A stretch of 10,188 nucleotides of DNA from Ramlibacter sp. (GCA_026785815.1 JAJAZH010000469.1:1-10188), one strand, 5' to 3'; counted from the first letter of the stretch, positions 1 to 6,894 are shown. Notes: generated from the sequence alone by a model not told the origin. Translations and numbers: made by a program.

Positions 1-140
1 AACCCACCGCCCCCCCCGGTCCAGTTCGGTTGTTTTTTTTACCCCCCGTTTTTGGGTTGGCCCGGCTTTGTCTTTAATTTTTTTTGTTTTCCCCCCCCCC
101 CCCCCCCCCCCGGGGGGGGGGTTGGGGGGGGGGGGGGGGG
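1..140. other. Low-complexity homopolymer tract, probable contig-end artefact
   Basis: The stretch is almost entirely runs of one base: T8 around 33-40, C21 at 91-111, G10 at 112-121 and G17 at 124-140. The sequence becomes ordinary high-GC coding DNA at about 141. Runs of this kind, with C passing straight into G, are typical of failed base calling or an assembly end. Nothing biological can be read here with confidence. In a liv-type operon the end of livG and the start of livF would be expected at this point. Confidence 0.8.
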
Positions 141-926
141 CGTCCCATCCTCCAGCAAGGCGGCCTGGGCGGACACGCCCAGGTAAGCCTCCTGCACGAT
201 CGGCGAGGCGATCACCTCGGCCGGTTCGCCGTCCGCCACCAGCGCGCCGTTGTGCAGCACGATGATGCGGTCCGCCAGTTCGCGCACGACGTCCATCTTG
301 TGTTCGACCAGCAGGATGGTCTTGGTGGGATCGGACTTGAGCTTGCGGATCAGGTCCAGGATCACCGGCACCTCGGCGACGTTCATGCCTGCCGTCGGCT
401 CGTCGAACATGAACACCCTGGACTCGAGCGCCATCAGCAGCGCGACTTCGAGCTTGCGCTGGTCGCCGTGCGGCAGGTTGGCCACCAGTTCGTCGGCCTT
501 CGCTTGCATCGCCACCTCCTGCAGGACCTGCCGGGCCCGGGCCAGCAGCTCACCGTGGTCGCTCCAGATGCTCCACAGGTTCAGGCCGCGGCGATGCTTG
601 CCTGCGCGGCTCGCCTGCACCGCCAGCCGCACGTTCTCCAGCACTGTCAGGCGCGGGAACAGGTTGGTGAGCTGGAATGCGCGGCCCAGCCCGGCGCGGG
701 TGCGCTCCGACGGCGAGCGGCCGGAAAGGTCCCTGCCGTCGAGCGTCACCGCCCCGCTGCTTGCCTTCAGCTGGCCCGAGATCAGGTTGAAATAGGTGGT
801 CTTGCCGGCTCCGTTCGGGCCCACGATGGCCGTCAGCGTGCCTGGCGCGAACGCACAAGTCACGTTGTCGACCGCCACGTGGCCCCCGAACCGGATCGTC
901 AGGTCCTGGGTGGCGAGCAGGCTCAC
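39..926 (-). CDS. ABC transporter ATP-binding protein, LivG type (3' end corrupted)
   Basis: Cytoplasmic ATPase of a branched-chain amino acid/amide-type (HAAT) importer. It hydrolyses ATP to drive uptake of ligand delivered by the neighbouring binding protein. Visible motifs are Walker A GPNGAGKT (residues 36-43), Q-loop Q85, signature LPHGDQRKLE (151-160; the LivG form is usually LSYGDQRRLE), Walker B VFMFDE (171-176) and H-loop H209. Sequence resembling the normal LivG end (EAYLG, 246-250) is reached, and real homology appears to stop near residue 261 (base ~141). The remaining ~34 residues (poly-Pro, poly-Gly, Lys-rich) are translated from the homopolymer tract and should not be trusted, nor should the stop at 39-41. 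The start is GTG at 924-926, 6 bases after the stop of the binding-protein gene, with a weak AAGGCG ribosome site overlapping that stop. The two genes are clearly one operon. The partner ATPase (livF) and permeases (livH, livM) would lie beyond the window. The substrate cannot be named from sequence. Confidence 0.9.
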   Translation of the reverse strand: MSLLATQDLTIRFGGHVAVDNVTCAFAPGTLTAIVGPNGAGKTTYFNLISGQLKASSGAVTLDGRDLSGRSPSERTRAGLGRAFQLTNLFPRLTVLENVRLAVQASRAGKHRRGLNLWSIWSDHGELLARARQVLQEVAMQAKADELVANLPHGDQRKLEVALLMALESRVFMFDEPTAGMNVAEVPVILDLIRKLKSDPTKTILLVEHKMDVVRELADRIIVLHNGALVADGEPAEVIASPIVQEAYLGVSAQAALLEDGTPPPPPPTPPPGGGGGGGKQKKLKTKPGQPKNGG

Positions 927-932
927 GTCGCC

Positions 933-2126
933 TTATCGCTTGTTGCGGATCGGCACGTTCATCTCGGCCGCCGTGATTTCCTTGACCAGCAACAGGTCGG
1001 CCTGCGCGCCCTGCTTGGCATTGGGCGCGACGCGGAAGTGGAACATCGACTGCATGGCCTGGTGGTCTTCCTTGCGGAAGGTCATCGGCCCCTTGGGCGT
1101 CTCGAAGCTCATGCCTTCCATGGCGGCGATCAGCTTGTCGGTGCCGACGTCGCCGCCGGTTTTCTTCAGCGCGGTGACCAGCGCCATGGCGGCGGCGAAG
1201 CCGCCGGCGGTGAAGAAGTCCGGCGGCGCCTTGAACTTGCTGTAGTGGTTGGTCACCAGCCAGGCATTGGCCGGATTCTTGGGAAAGCCGTAGTAGTAGT
1301 AGCTGGCGCCTTCCATGCCCGGGAACTGGTTGTAGGCGACCATGGCCGGCAGGATGTTGCCGCCGGTGGCGATCTCGATGTTGTAGCGCTTCAAGTCGAG
1401 GTCGGCGATCTTGAGCGGGTTGCCGGCGCCGGCCCAGATCACCCAGATCACCTTGCGGCCGGGCTGGTCCTTGAGCTTGTCGATCAGGCGCTGGGCGCCG
1501 GCGGTGAAATCGGTCGTCGTCTGCGGCAGGTATTCCTCATGGACGATCTTGGCGGTCTTGACCGATTCCTTGAAGGCCTTGACGCCGTCGCGGCCGAAAG
1601 CGTAATCCTGCGCCAGCGTTGCGATCGTGACGCCCGCCTTGTCCAGCGCCACGGCGTTGGAGATCGCGTCCTGCGAGCTGTTGCGGCCGGTGCGGAAGAT
1701 GTACTTGTTCCAGCGCTCGCCAGTGATCGAATCGGCAACCGCCGGCTCGACGATCAGGATCTTCCTGTATTCCTCGGCCACGGGCAGCATCGCCAGCGCG
1801 ACGCCCGAAGACGTGGGGCCGATGGCCAGGTCGACCTTGTCGTCGGCATAGGCCGTTGCCAGCAGCGACTTGCCCAGGTCGGGCTTGCCCTGGTCGTCCT
1901 TCTCGATCACGGTGATCTTGCGGCCGTTGACGGTCATGGTGCCGCCGGTGGCGTACTCCAGTCCCATCATCAAGCCGGTGGCGGTCTGCTTGCCGTAGGC
2001 CTCGAGCGGTCCGGTGCGGCTGTAAATGTGGGCGACCTTGATGTCCTTGCCCTGGCCGAAGCTGAAGGGCGAGACGAAGGTGGTTGCGGCGAGTGCGGCC
2101 AGCGCAAGCCAGTTGCGGCGAATCAT
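933..2126 (-). CDS. ABC transporter periplasmic substrate-binding protein, LivK/Peripla_BP_6 type
   Basis: Secreted ligand-binding component (397 aa) of the HAAT-type importer whose ATPase gene follows directly. Residues 1-24 form a signal peptide: basic MIRRN, a hydrophobic Ala/Leu core, and likely cleavage near SFG-QG. The mature protein begins with the family's typical first strand (DIKVAHIYSRTGPLEAYG), and family features run through it: GLMMGLEYA, a KDDQGKPDLG-like segment, and GPTSSGVALAMLPVAEEYR. Length is normal for the family (about 370-410 aa). The ATG at 2124-2126 is preceded by AGGAG (2135-2139) with 8 bases of spacing, which supports this start. The gene is first in its operon, and the upstream region holds a strong sigma-54 promoter candidate (2183-2198), so expression probably depends on the adjacent activator. 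Homologues bind branched-chain amino acids, amides, urea or aromatic acids; the ligand here is unknown. Confidence 0.93.
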   Translation of the reverse strand: MIRRNWLALAALAATTFVSPFSFGQGKDIKVAHIYSRTGPLEAYGKQTATGLMMGLEYATGGTMTVNGRKITVIEKDDQGKPDLGKSLLATAYADDKVDLAIGPTSSGVALAMLPVAEEYRKILIVEPAVADSITGERWNKYIFRTGRNSSQDAISNAVALDKAGVTIATLAQDYAFGRDGVKAFKESVKTAKIVHEEYLPQTTTDFTAGAQRLIDKLKDQPGRKVIWVIWAGAGNPLKIADLDLKRYNIEIATGGNILPAMVAYNQFPGMEGASYYYYGFPKNPANAWLVTNHYSKFKAPPDFFTAGGFAAAMALVTALKKTGGDVGTDKLIAAMEGMSFETPKGPMTFRKEDHQAMQSMFHFRVAPNAKQGAQADLLLVKEITAAEMNVPIRNKR

Positions 2127-2182
2127 GGATTTGTCTCCTGGGAACGACTGTTGTGTTTGCTGCCTGAACTGTCGCGCTAGAT

Positions 2183-2198
2183 TGCAGGAGCCATGCCA
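2183..2198 (-). promoter_or_regulatory. Sigma-54 (-24/-12) promoter for the LivK/LivG-type operon
   Basis: Read on the minus strand the site is TGGCATGGCTCCTGCA, against the RpoN consensus TGGCACG-N4-TTGCA. The invariant GG and GC dinucleotides are present with exactly 10 bases between them. The -24 block matches 6 of 7 positions and the -12 block 4 of 5, and the base before TGG is a pyrimidine as preferred. Transcription would start near 2173, giving a leader of about 46 bases that includes the AGGAG ribosome site. The gene directly upstream encodes a sigma-54 activator. Assignment is by consensus matching; the start site is predicted only. Confidence 0.75.
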
Positions 2199-2203
2199 GA
2201 CCG

Positions 2204-2216
2204 CAAGCTGTTGATT
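2204..2216 (-). promoter_or_regulatory. Putative IHF binding site
   Basis: On the minus strand the sequence AATCAACAGCTTG fits the IHF consensus WATCAA-N4-TTR at every defined position. It is centred about 37 bases upstream of the predicted start, between the -24 box and the palindrome at 2263-2275. At sigma-54 promoters IHF bends DNA there so that the distant activator can touch the polymerase. The surrounding bases are markedly AT-rich relative to the rest of the window. Confidence 0.55.
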
Positions 2217-2241
2217 TTGATCGCTATTTTATAAACCAACA
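2209..2241. repeat. Imperfect inverted repeat in the liv control region
   Basis: The arms TGTTGATTT (2209-2217) and AAACCAACA (2233-2241) are complementary at 8 of 9 positions and separated by 15 AT-rich bases. The left arm overlaps the IHF-like site. It could be a second activator-binding site or simply part of the flexible AT-rich region; the sequence does not decide. Confidence 0.3.
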
Positions 2242-2262
2242 ACCGGGATGGCTTTCTTTCAA

Positions 2263-2275
2263 ACATTCCAAATGT
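2263..2275. promoter_or_regulatory. Candidate upstream activator site (palindrome)
   Basis: ACATTCCAAATGT is a perfect inverted repeat with 5-base arms and a 3-base centre. It is centred about 96 bases upstream of the predicted sigma-54 start, the usual distance for an enhancer bound by a Fis-type sigma-54 activator. It begins 10 bases beyond the last codon of the activator gene. The short arms mean chance occurrence cannot be excluded; position is the main argument. Confidence 0.45.
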
Positions 2276-2282
2276 CTTAGTT

Positions 2283-3752
2283 TCAGGCAAGTGCCCGGAG
2301 TTCAGGCAATCCTTCCAGGCGCTCGTAGAGCTTGGCCCGCGAGATTCCGAGCAGCTTGGCGGCGGCGAATTTGTTGCCGCCGGTGCGAGCCAGCGCAGCC
2401 TCGATCGCCCGCCGCTCGACCTCGGCCACCTGCTCAGCCAGCGGCCGCAAGACTTGGTCCGATGCGGGCCTCGGAGCGTCCGCCAGGATCGGCGCAGCGA
2501 TCTGCTCGATACCGGATTCGCGCAGCACCGCCTCCAGGTCGAGCGTCGTGATGTGGCGCGAATCCGAGCGCATCGCCGCCTGCTCGAGCACGTTGCGCAG
2601 CTCCCGGATGTTGCCGCGCCAAGCCTGCGCCGAGAGCAGCGAGATCGCGTCGGCGCCGAGTTCCGGCGGCGGGGCGCCGCTGCGCAGCGCCATGTCTTCG
2701 GCCAGCACTTCCACCAGCGCCGGAATGTCGCTGCGCCGCTCCCGCAATGCCGGCACGCGGATCGGCAGCACGTTCAGGCGGTAGAACAGGTCTTCCCGGA
2801 ACTTGCCCTGCCGCACCAGGCTGGCCAGATCACGCGATGTGGCGGCGATCACCCTGGCGTCGAAGGCGACCACCTTGTTGGAACCGAGCGCCTCGATCTC
2901 TCCTTCCTGCAGCGCCCGCAACAGCTTGGGCTGCAGGCTGAGCGGCATGTCGCCGATCTCGTCCAGGAACAGGGTGCCACCATCGGCCAGCTTGAACTTG
3001 CCCTGCCGGCCCTTGCGGTCGGCCCCGGTGAAAGCGCCGGGAGCGACGCCGAAAAATTCGGCTTCCAGCAGCGTGTCGGGAATGGCCGCGATATTGACGC
3101 TGACCAGCGGCGCGGCAGCGCGCGCCGACGCTGCATGGATCGCATGGGCCAGCAATTCCTTGCCAGTTCCGGTTTCTCCGAGCAGCAGCACCGGGCTGGC
3201 GGACTGCGCAGCGCGACGCGCCTGGCGCTTGACCTCCACCGCCGCCGGGCTGACGCCGACAAAGCTGGCCAGCGTGTGTTTGTTGCGCCGTTGGCCGGCC
3301 AGTTCGCGCCGCGCGTCGTCGAGTTCCCGCTGCAACAGCGCGAACTTGCTGATCAGCGGCTGCAGCGTGGTCTCCGGATGGTCGAACAGCACGATCCCGA
3401 TGGCGCCGATCAGTTCGTTGCTGTCTTCGTCGCGCAGCGGAATGCGGCTGACCACGAAGGTGCCGGCCCGGTTGGTCAGGAGGTCAACCAGGATCGGCTG
3501 GCCGGTCTCGAGCACGCGCCGCATCTGGGTGTTCGGCACCACGTCCTCCACCATGTGGCCGACGAACTGGTCGACCGAGGTGAAGCCGAGCGCCGGCAGG
3601 AAGCGCTTGTAGCCGTCGTTGATCCAGACGATGCGGCCGCTGCGGTCGACCAGGAACATGCCCTGGCTGACGCTGGAAAACAGCTGGAACATCGAGCGCG
3701 CCGCCAGCGCCAGGATGCTCTGGCCGTCGAGCGGAAGGGAGGCGTCTTGCAT
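2283..3752 (-). CDS. Sigma-54-dependent transcriptional activator, PAS - AAA+ - Fis HTH
   Basis: Cytoplasmic one-component enhancer-binding protein (489 aa) that would remodel RpoN-polymerase at -24/-12 promoters by ATP hydrolysis. Domains in order: a PAS-like sensor (about 21-127, with the GMFLVDRSGRIVWIN segment), a probable coiled-coil linker (about 133-155), an AAA+ domain (about 163-390) and a Fis-type helix-turn-helix (about 440-482, GGNKFAAAKLLGISRAKLYERL region). Catalytic motifs are complete: Walker A GETGTGKE (192-199), sigma-54-contacting loop GAFTGA (239-244), Walker B LFLDE (261-265) and arginine fingers R319/R325 in REDLFYR. Two small departures are ATSRDL in place of the usual ATNRDL at sensor I (S306) and WRGN in place of WPGN at 378-381. 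There is no receiver domain, so the signal is probably a small molecule or redox cue sensed by PAS. The start ATG at 3750-3752 has no strong ribosome site. It lies 18 bases after tctA, suggesting cotranscription with tctCBA. The liv-type promoter downstream is its most likely target. Confidence 0.93.
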   Translation of the reverse strand: MQDASLPLDGQSILALAARSMFQLFSSVSQGMFLVDRSGRIVWINDGYKRFLPALGFTSVDQFVGHMVEDVVPNTQMRRVLETGQPILVDLLTNRAGTFVVSRIPLRDEDSNELIGAIGIVLFDHPETTLQPLISKFALLQRELDDARRELAGQRRNKHTLASFVGVSPAAVEVKRQARRAAQSASPVLLLGETGTGKELLAHAIHAASARAAAPLVSVNIAAIPDTLLEAEFFGVAPGAFTGADRKGRQGKFKLADGGTLFLDEIGDMPLSLQPKLLRALQEGEIEALGSNKVVAFDARVIAATSRDLASLVRQGKFREDLFYRLNVLPIRVPALRERRSDIPALVEVLAEDMALRSGAPPPELGADAISLLSAQAWRGNIRELRNVLEQAAMRSDSRHITTLDLEAVLRESGIEQIAAPILADAPRPASDQVLRPLAEQVAEVERRAIEAALARTGGNKFAAAKLLGISRAKLYERLEGLPELRALA

Positions 3753-3762
3753 GGGGCGAAGG

Positions 3763-3783
3763 GTCCCGGATCAGGCCCGGGAC
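3763..3783. repeat. REP-like inverted repeat over the tctA stop codon
   Basis: Perfect 7-base arms GTCCCGG (3763-3769) and CCGGGAC (3777-3783) are separated by 7 bases. The stem-loop and flanks (ACGACAGGATCC follows) have the look of the common proteobacterial extragenic palindromes of the 'CCGGGCCTGATCCGGGA' kind. It spans the last codons and stop of tctA (3771-3773) and lies 11 bases from the regulator start. There is no T-run after it on the minus strand, so it is not a standard terminator. It may stabilise or partly separate the tctA and regulator portions of the message. Confidence 0.5.
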
Positions 3784-5282
3784 GACAGGATCCGGCGTGC
3801 CGAGCGGCGCTTCATCACCCGCGGAACGATCAGCACGGCCAGGATCACGACAATCATGAAAACCGACATCGGCCGCTGCAGGAACACCATCGCGCTGCCC
3901 TCGCCGATCGACACCGCGTTGCGCAACTGCGCCTCGGCCAGCGGGCCCAGGATCATGCCGATCACCACCGGCGCGGTGGGGAAGTCGAAACGCCGCATCA
4001 GCACGCCGAACACGCCAATCGCATACAGCAGCACCAGGTCGAACGCGCTCTGCCGCATGCCGTAGGCGCCGACGGTGGAAAAAATCAGGATCCCGGCGTA
4101 CAGCTGCGGCTTCGGAATCTTCAGCAGCTTGACCCACAGGTTCACCAGCGGCAGGTTCAGGATCAGCAGCATCACGTTGCCGATGTAGAGCGACGCGATC
4201 AAAGCCCAGACCAGCGCCGCCGAAGTCGTGAACAGCTGCGGGCCGGGCTGGATGCCGTAGTTCTGGAATGCGCCCAGCAGGATCGCCGTGGTGTTGGAGG
4301 TCGGGATGCCGAGCGTCAGCAACGGGATCAGCGCCGTCGTCACGGTCGCGTTGTTGGCCGCCTCGGGGCCCGCGACGCCCTCGATCGCGCCCTTGCCGCC
4401 GAACTCGGCCAGGTCTTCGCCCTTGGCCAGCTTTTTCTCGGCCGCGTAGCTGAGGAAAGTTGGAATCTCGGTGCCGCCCGCGGGAATGCAGCCGAACGGC
4501 GCGCCGATCGCGGTGCCGCGCAGCCAGGCCGGGATCGAGCGCTTCCAGTCGCGCCCGGTCATGTAGACCTTGGTCAGGCGGTTCTGGGTCTCGACCACGC
4601 GGCCTTCGTAGAGCACCGCGTACAGGACTTCCGCGACCGCGAACAGCCCCACCGCCACCAACACGATCTCGATGCCGTCCAGCAACTCGGGCACGCCCAG
4701 GGTGTAGCGCGCCTGGCCCGAGATCTGGTCCAGGCCGACCAGCCCCACGGCCAGTCCGACGAACAGCGAAACGATGCCGCGCAACGCGCTCTTGCCCAGC
4801 ACCGCGCTCACCGTGGTGAAGGCCAGCACCATCAGCAGGAAATACTCCGGCGGCCCCAGCTTCACCGCGAACTCGGCCACGTAAGGCGCGAACAGCGTCA
4901 CGATGACGGTGGCGATGGTGCCGGCGACAAACGAGCCGATTGCGGCCGTGGCCAGCGCGGCGCCGGCGCGGCCGCTCTTGGCCATGCGGTTGCCTTCCAT
5001 CGCCGTCACCATGCTGGCGGTTTCGCCTGGCGTGTTCAGCAGGATGGAGGTGGTCGAGCCGCCGTACATGGCGCCGTAGTAGATGCCGGCGAAGAAGATC
5101 ATCGACGCGGTGACTTCGACCTTGGCAGTGATCGGCAGCAGCATCGCAACTGCGACGGCCGGCCCGATGCCGGGCAGCACGCCGACGGCGGTGCCCAGCG
5201 CGCAGCCGACCAGCGCCCAGAGCAGGTTGGCAGGCGAGATCGCGGTGGCGAATCCCTGCAGCAGCGCGTTCAGGATGTCCAT
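3771..5282 (-). CDS. tctA: Tripartite tricarboxylate transporter large permease, TctA family
   Basis: Large membrane subunit (503 aa, normal for TctA) of a secondary, ion-coupled importer of carboxylates fed by the TctC-type binding protein. It is a very hydrophobic protein with about a dozen membrane segments. The conserved N-terminal half shows GCALGTAVGVLPGIGPAVAV (27-46) and YYGAMYGGSTTSILLNTPGE (68-87), hallmarks of the family. A second related glycine/proline-rich block (GIPTSNTTAILLGAF) occurs in the C-terminal half, reflecting the internal duplication of TctA. The ATG is at 5280-5282, 10 bases after the tctB stop, with only a weak ribosome site, so translational coupling to tctB is likely. 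The last residues (RRILSSRA) are encoded inside a REP-like palindrome, so the extreme C-terminus may be recently altered. The substrate (citrate, other di/tricarboxylates or aromatic acids) cannot be told from sequence. Confidence 0.95.
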   Translation of the reverse strand: MDILNALLQGFATAISPANLLWALVGCALGTAVGVLPGIGPAVAVAMLLPITAKVEVTASMIFFAGIYYGAMYGGSTTSILLNTPGETASMVTAMEGNRMAKSGRAGAALATAAIGSFVAGTIATVIVTLFAPYVAEFAVKLGPPEYFLLMVLAFTTVSAVLGKSALRGIVSLFVGLAVGLVGLDQISGQARYTLGVPELLDGIEIVLVAVGLFAVAEVLYAVLYEGRVVETQNRLTKVYMTGRDWKRSIPAWLRGTAIGAPFGCIPAGGTEIPTFLSYAAEKKLAKGEDLAEFGGKGAIEGVAGPEAANNATVTTALIPLLTLGIPTSNTTAILLGAFQNYGIQPGPQLFTTSAALVWALIASLYIGNVMLLILNLPLVNLWVKLLKIPKPQLYAGILIFSTVGAYGMRQSAFDLVLLYAIGVFGVLMRRFDFPTAPVVIGMILGPLAEAQLRNAVSIGEGSAMVFLQRPMSVFMIVVILAVLIVPRVMKRRSARRILSSRA

Positions 5283-5292
5283 GTCGGTCGGT

Positions 5293-5805
5293 TCACAGCC
5301 AGCCGGTGGCTGTCAGACCCGGCAGGTTGATCGCCAGGAACTGGGTGAAGGTCCAGAACACCGGCGCGGAAATGGCGAACCCTGTGACGACATCGGCCGC
5401 GAGCACCCGCGCGCGGCCGGCGGCCTGCCCGTTGGCGCGGCGCAGCCCTTGCACCGCGAGCAGATAGCACAGGGTGCAGCTCAGGATGAAGCCGATGGTG
5501 GTGATCAGCGCTGCATTGGCCAGCAGGCCGGCCGTGACCCACGCGAAGCCCGGCCAATAGCCCCAGGTCGCGCCGGAAGGCGTGTCGAGTTCACGAAATC
5601 CCGTGCCCCGGGCCTCGACCACCAACAGCACGCCGCACAACGCCAGCACGAGCGCGATCGTCCAGGGCAGGAAGTTGGGGCCGATGCCGCCGTAGCCGGC
5701 CGCGGCGGGAATCGAGATGGCGCCGGCCGCCAGCGCCACTCCGATCAGGACCACGCCGGCGCCGACCAGCGTCTGCGGCAGCGAATGGCGATTTTCCAGT
5801 GTCAT
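5293..5805 (-). CDS. tctB: Tripartite tricarboxylate transporter small permease, TctB family
   Basis: Small membrane subunit (170 aa) that pairs with TctA in the inner membrane; family members are about 140-180 aa. Hydrophobic stretches at about 11-32, 44-65, 86-105, 106-120 and 136-160 suggest four or five membrane segments. The GYGGIGPNFLPW motif (38-48) after the first segment is typical of TctB, a family otherwise poorly conserved. Assignment therefore also rests on its place between tctC and tctA. The ATG at 5803-5805 has a strong ribosome site, GGAGG (minus strand of 5814-5818), spaced by 8 bases. This would help reinitiate after the hairpin at 5830-5849. Confidence 0.92.
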   Translation of the reverse strand: MTLENRHSLPQTLVGAGVVLIGVALAAGAISIPAAAGYGGIGPNFLPWTIALVLALCGVLLVVEARGTGFRELDTPSGATWGYWPGFAWVTAGLLANAALITTIGFILSCTLCYLLAVQGLRRANGQAAGRARVLAADVVTGFAISAPVFWTFTQFLAINLPGLTATGWL

Positions 5806-5829
5806 GTCTCGGACCTCCGTAACGAAGAA

Positions 5830-5849
5830 ACGCCCGGAAGACCGGGCGT
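5830..5849 (-). terminator. Intra-operon hairpin (attenuator-type) between tctC and tctB
   Basis: On the minus strand the transcript would form ACGCCCGG-TCTT-CCGGGCGT, a perfect 8-base-pair GC-rich stem with a 4-base loop, followed by TTTCTTCGTT. The broken T-run suggests partial rather than full termination. It lies 27 bases after the tctC stop and 24 bases before the tctB start. Such a stem would let the binding protein be made in excess over the permeases, by premature termination or by protecting the 3' end of the tctC message. Confidence 0.7.
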
Positions 5850-5876
5850 CGCAGCTTCAGCGCTGGCCCGGCCGGC

Positions 5877-6836
5877 TCAAACCATGCCGGACTTGACCAT
5901 CGTCGCGCGCAGGCTGGCGAACTCGTCGTCGACGAACTTGTCGAAGGCGGCGCCGGTCATGACGGCCGGCGTCCAGTTGTTCTTCTCCAGCGACTCGGCC
6001 CACGACTTGGTCTTGAGCGCGGCCAGCACCATGTCGGTCAGGGCCTTGCGCTGCGGCGCGGTGATGCCGGGCGCGCCGTAGACCCCGCGCCAGTTGCCGA
6101 TCTCCACATTGATGCCCTGCTCCTTGAGCGTCGGCACGGCGACGCCCTTCAAGCGAGCGCCGGAAGTGACCGCGATGGGCTTCATCTTGCCGGTGGTGAT
6201 GTACTCGGCGAACTCGCTGTAGCCGCTGCCGCCGACCGTGACGTTGCCGCCCAGGATGGCCGCAGTCGCCTCGCCGCCGCCGCGGAACGCGACATAGTTG
6301 ATCTTGGACGGATCGACGCCGACTTCGCGCGCGATCATCGCCGCGGCGATGTGCTCGGTGGAGCCCCGCGAGCCGCCGCCCCACTTGACGCTGCCCGGAT
6401 CCTTCTTCAGCTGGGCGACGACGTCGGCCATGGTCTGCATCGGCGAGTTGGCCGGCAGCACGAACACGTTGTACTCGCTGGTAATGCGGGCGATCGGCGT
6501 CACCTGCGACAGGCTGACCGGCGGCTTGCCGGTGATGATGCCGCCGAGCATCACAGCGCCCATCACCATCAGCGCGTTCGGGTCGCCCTTGGCGCTGTTG
6601 ATGAACTGCGCCAGGCCGAGCGCGCCGGCAGCGCCGCCCTTGTTGTCATAGGTGACGCTGTCAGCGACCTTGGATTCCTGAAGCGCCTTGCCCAGCGCAC
6701 GGCCGGTGCTGTCCCAGCCGCCGCCCGGATTGGCGGGAATCATCATCTTGATGTTGGCGGCGGCCAGTGCGGACAGCGGAAAGCTGCCGGTCGCAGCCAG
6801 CGCGGCCAGCGATTTGAGGAAGGTGTCTCGACGCAT
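5877..6836 (-). CDS. tctC: Tripartite tricarboxylate transporter substrate-binding protein, TctC/Bug family
   Basis: Periplasmic solute-binding protein (319 aa, normal for the family) that delivers carboxylates to TctAB. The N-terminus (MRRDTFLKSLAALAATG...ALA-AA) is a signal peptide with cleavage around residue 25-26. The first ligand-binding loop PANPGGGWDSTGRALGK (34-50) is close to classical TctC proteins, whose GGGWD form differs from many orphan Bug proteins. The NKGGAAGALGL segment and the late AVTSGARLKGVAVPTLKEQG segment are also family hallmarks. The ATG is supported by AGGAG (minus strand of 6844-6848) at 7 bases. It is the first gene of tctCBA and is transcribed divergently from hslR. 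The presence of its own tctA and tctB makes this a complete transporter, unlike the many orphan Bug genes of Burkholderiales. A weak sigma-54-like promoter lies upstream at 6879-6894. Confidence 0.95.
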   Translation of the reverse strand: MRRDTFLKSLAALAATGSFPLSALAAANIKMMIPANPGGGWDSTGRALGKALQESKVADSVTYDNKGGAAGALGLAQFINSAKGDPNALMVMGAVMLGGIITGKPPVSLSQVTPIARITSEYNVFVLPANSPMQTMADVVAQLKKDPGSVKWGGGSRGSTEHIAAAMIAREVGVDPSKINYVAFRGGGEATAAILGGNVTVGGSGYSEFAEYITTGKMKPIAVTSGARLKGVAVPTLKEQGINVEIGNWRGVYGAPGITAPQRKALTDMVLAALKTKSWAESLEKNNWTPAVMTGAAFDKFVDDEFASLRATMVKSGMV

Positions 6837-6878
6837 TCAATTGCTCCTGTATTGCGATTTCAGTCCCTGAGCATCATG

Positions 6879-6894
6879 CGCCGGGTTCCTGCCA
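6879..6894 (-). promoter_or_regulatory. Weak sigma-54-like promoter candidate upstream of tctC
   Basis: The minus-strand sequence TGGCAGGAACCCGGCG has a good -24 block (TGGCAGG, 6 of 7) and GG-N10-GC spacing. The -12 block, however, is CGGCG instead of TTGCA. A start near 6869 would give a leader of about 33 bases with AGGAG in place. In DNA this rich in GC, GG-N10-GC pairs occur often by chance. It is listed because of its position, the nearby sigma-54 activator, and the absence of a clear sigma-70 promoter. Confidence 0.3.

Noticed and set aside
91..140. C-run followed by G-run that could fold as a perfect hairpin or G-quadruplex
   Set aside because: The whole first 140 bases are homopolymers inconsistent with the rest of the window; a sequencing or assembly artefact is far more likely.
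84..2180. Long plus-strand open frame (698 codons) opposite the ABC ATPase and binding protein
   Set aside because: Same codon-bias shadow; it starts in the homopolymer artefact and has no recognisable motif.
2454..5330. Very long open frame (958 codons) on the plus strand, opposite the regulator and tctA
   Set aside because: It is antisense to two clear family members. It is rich in Arg, Gln, His, Asp and Gly with no domain pattern, as expected when the complement of biased high-GC codons is read.
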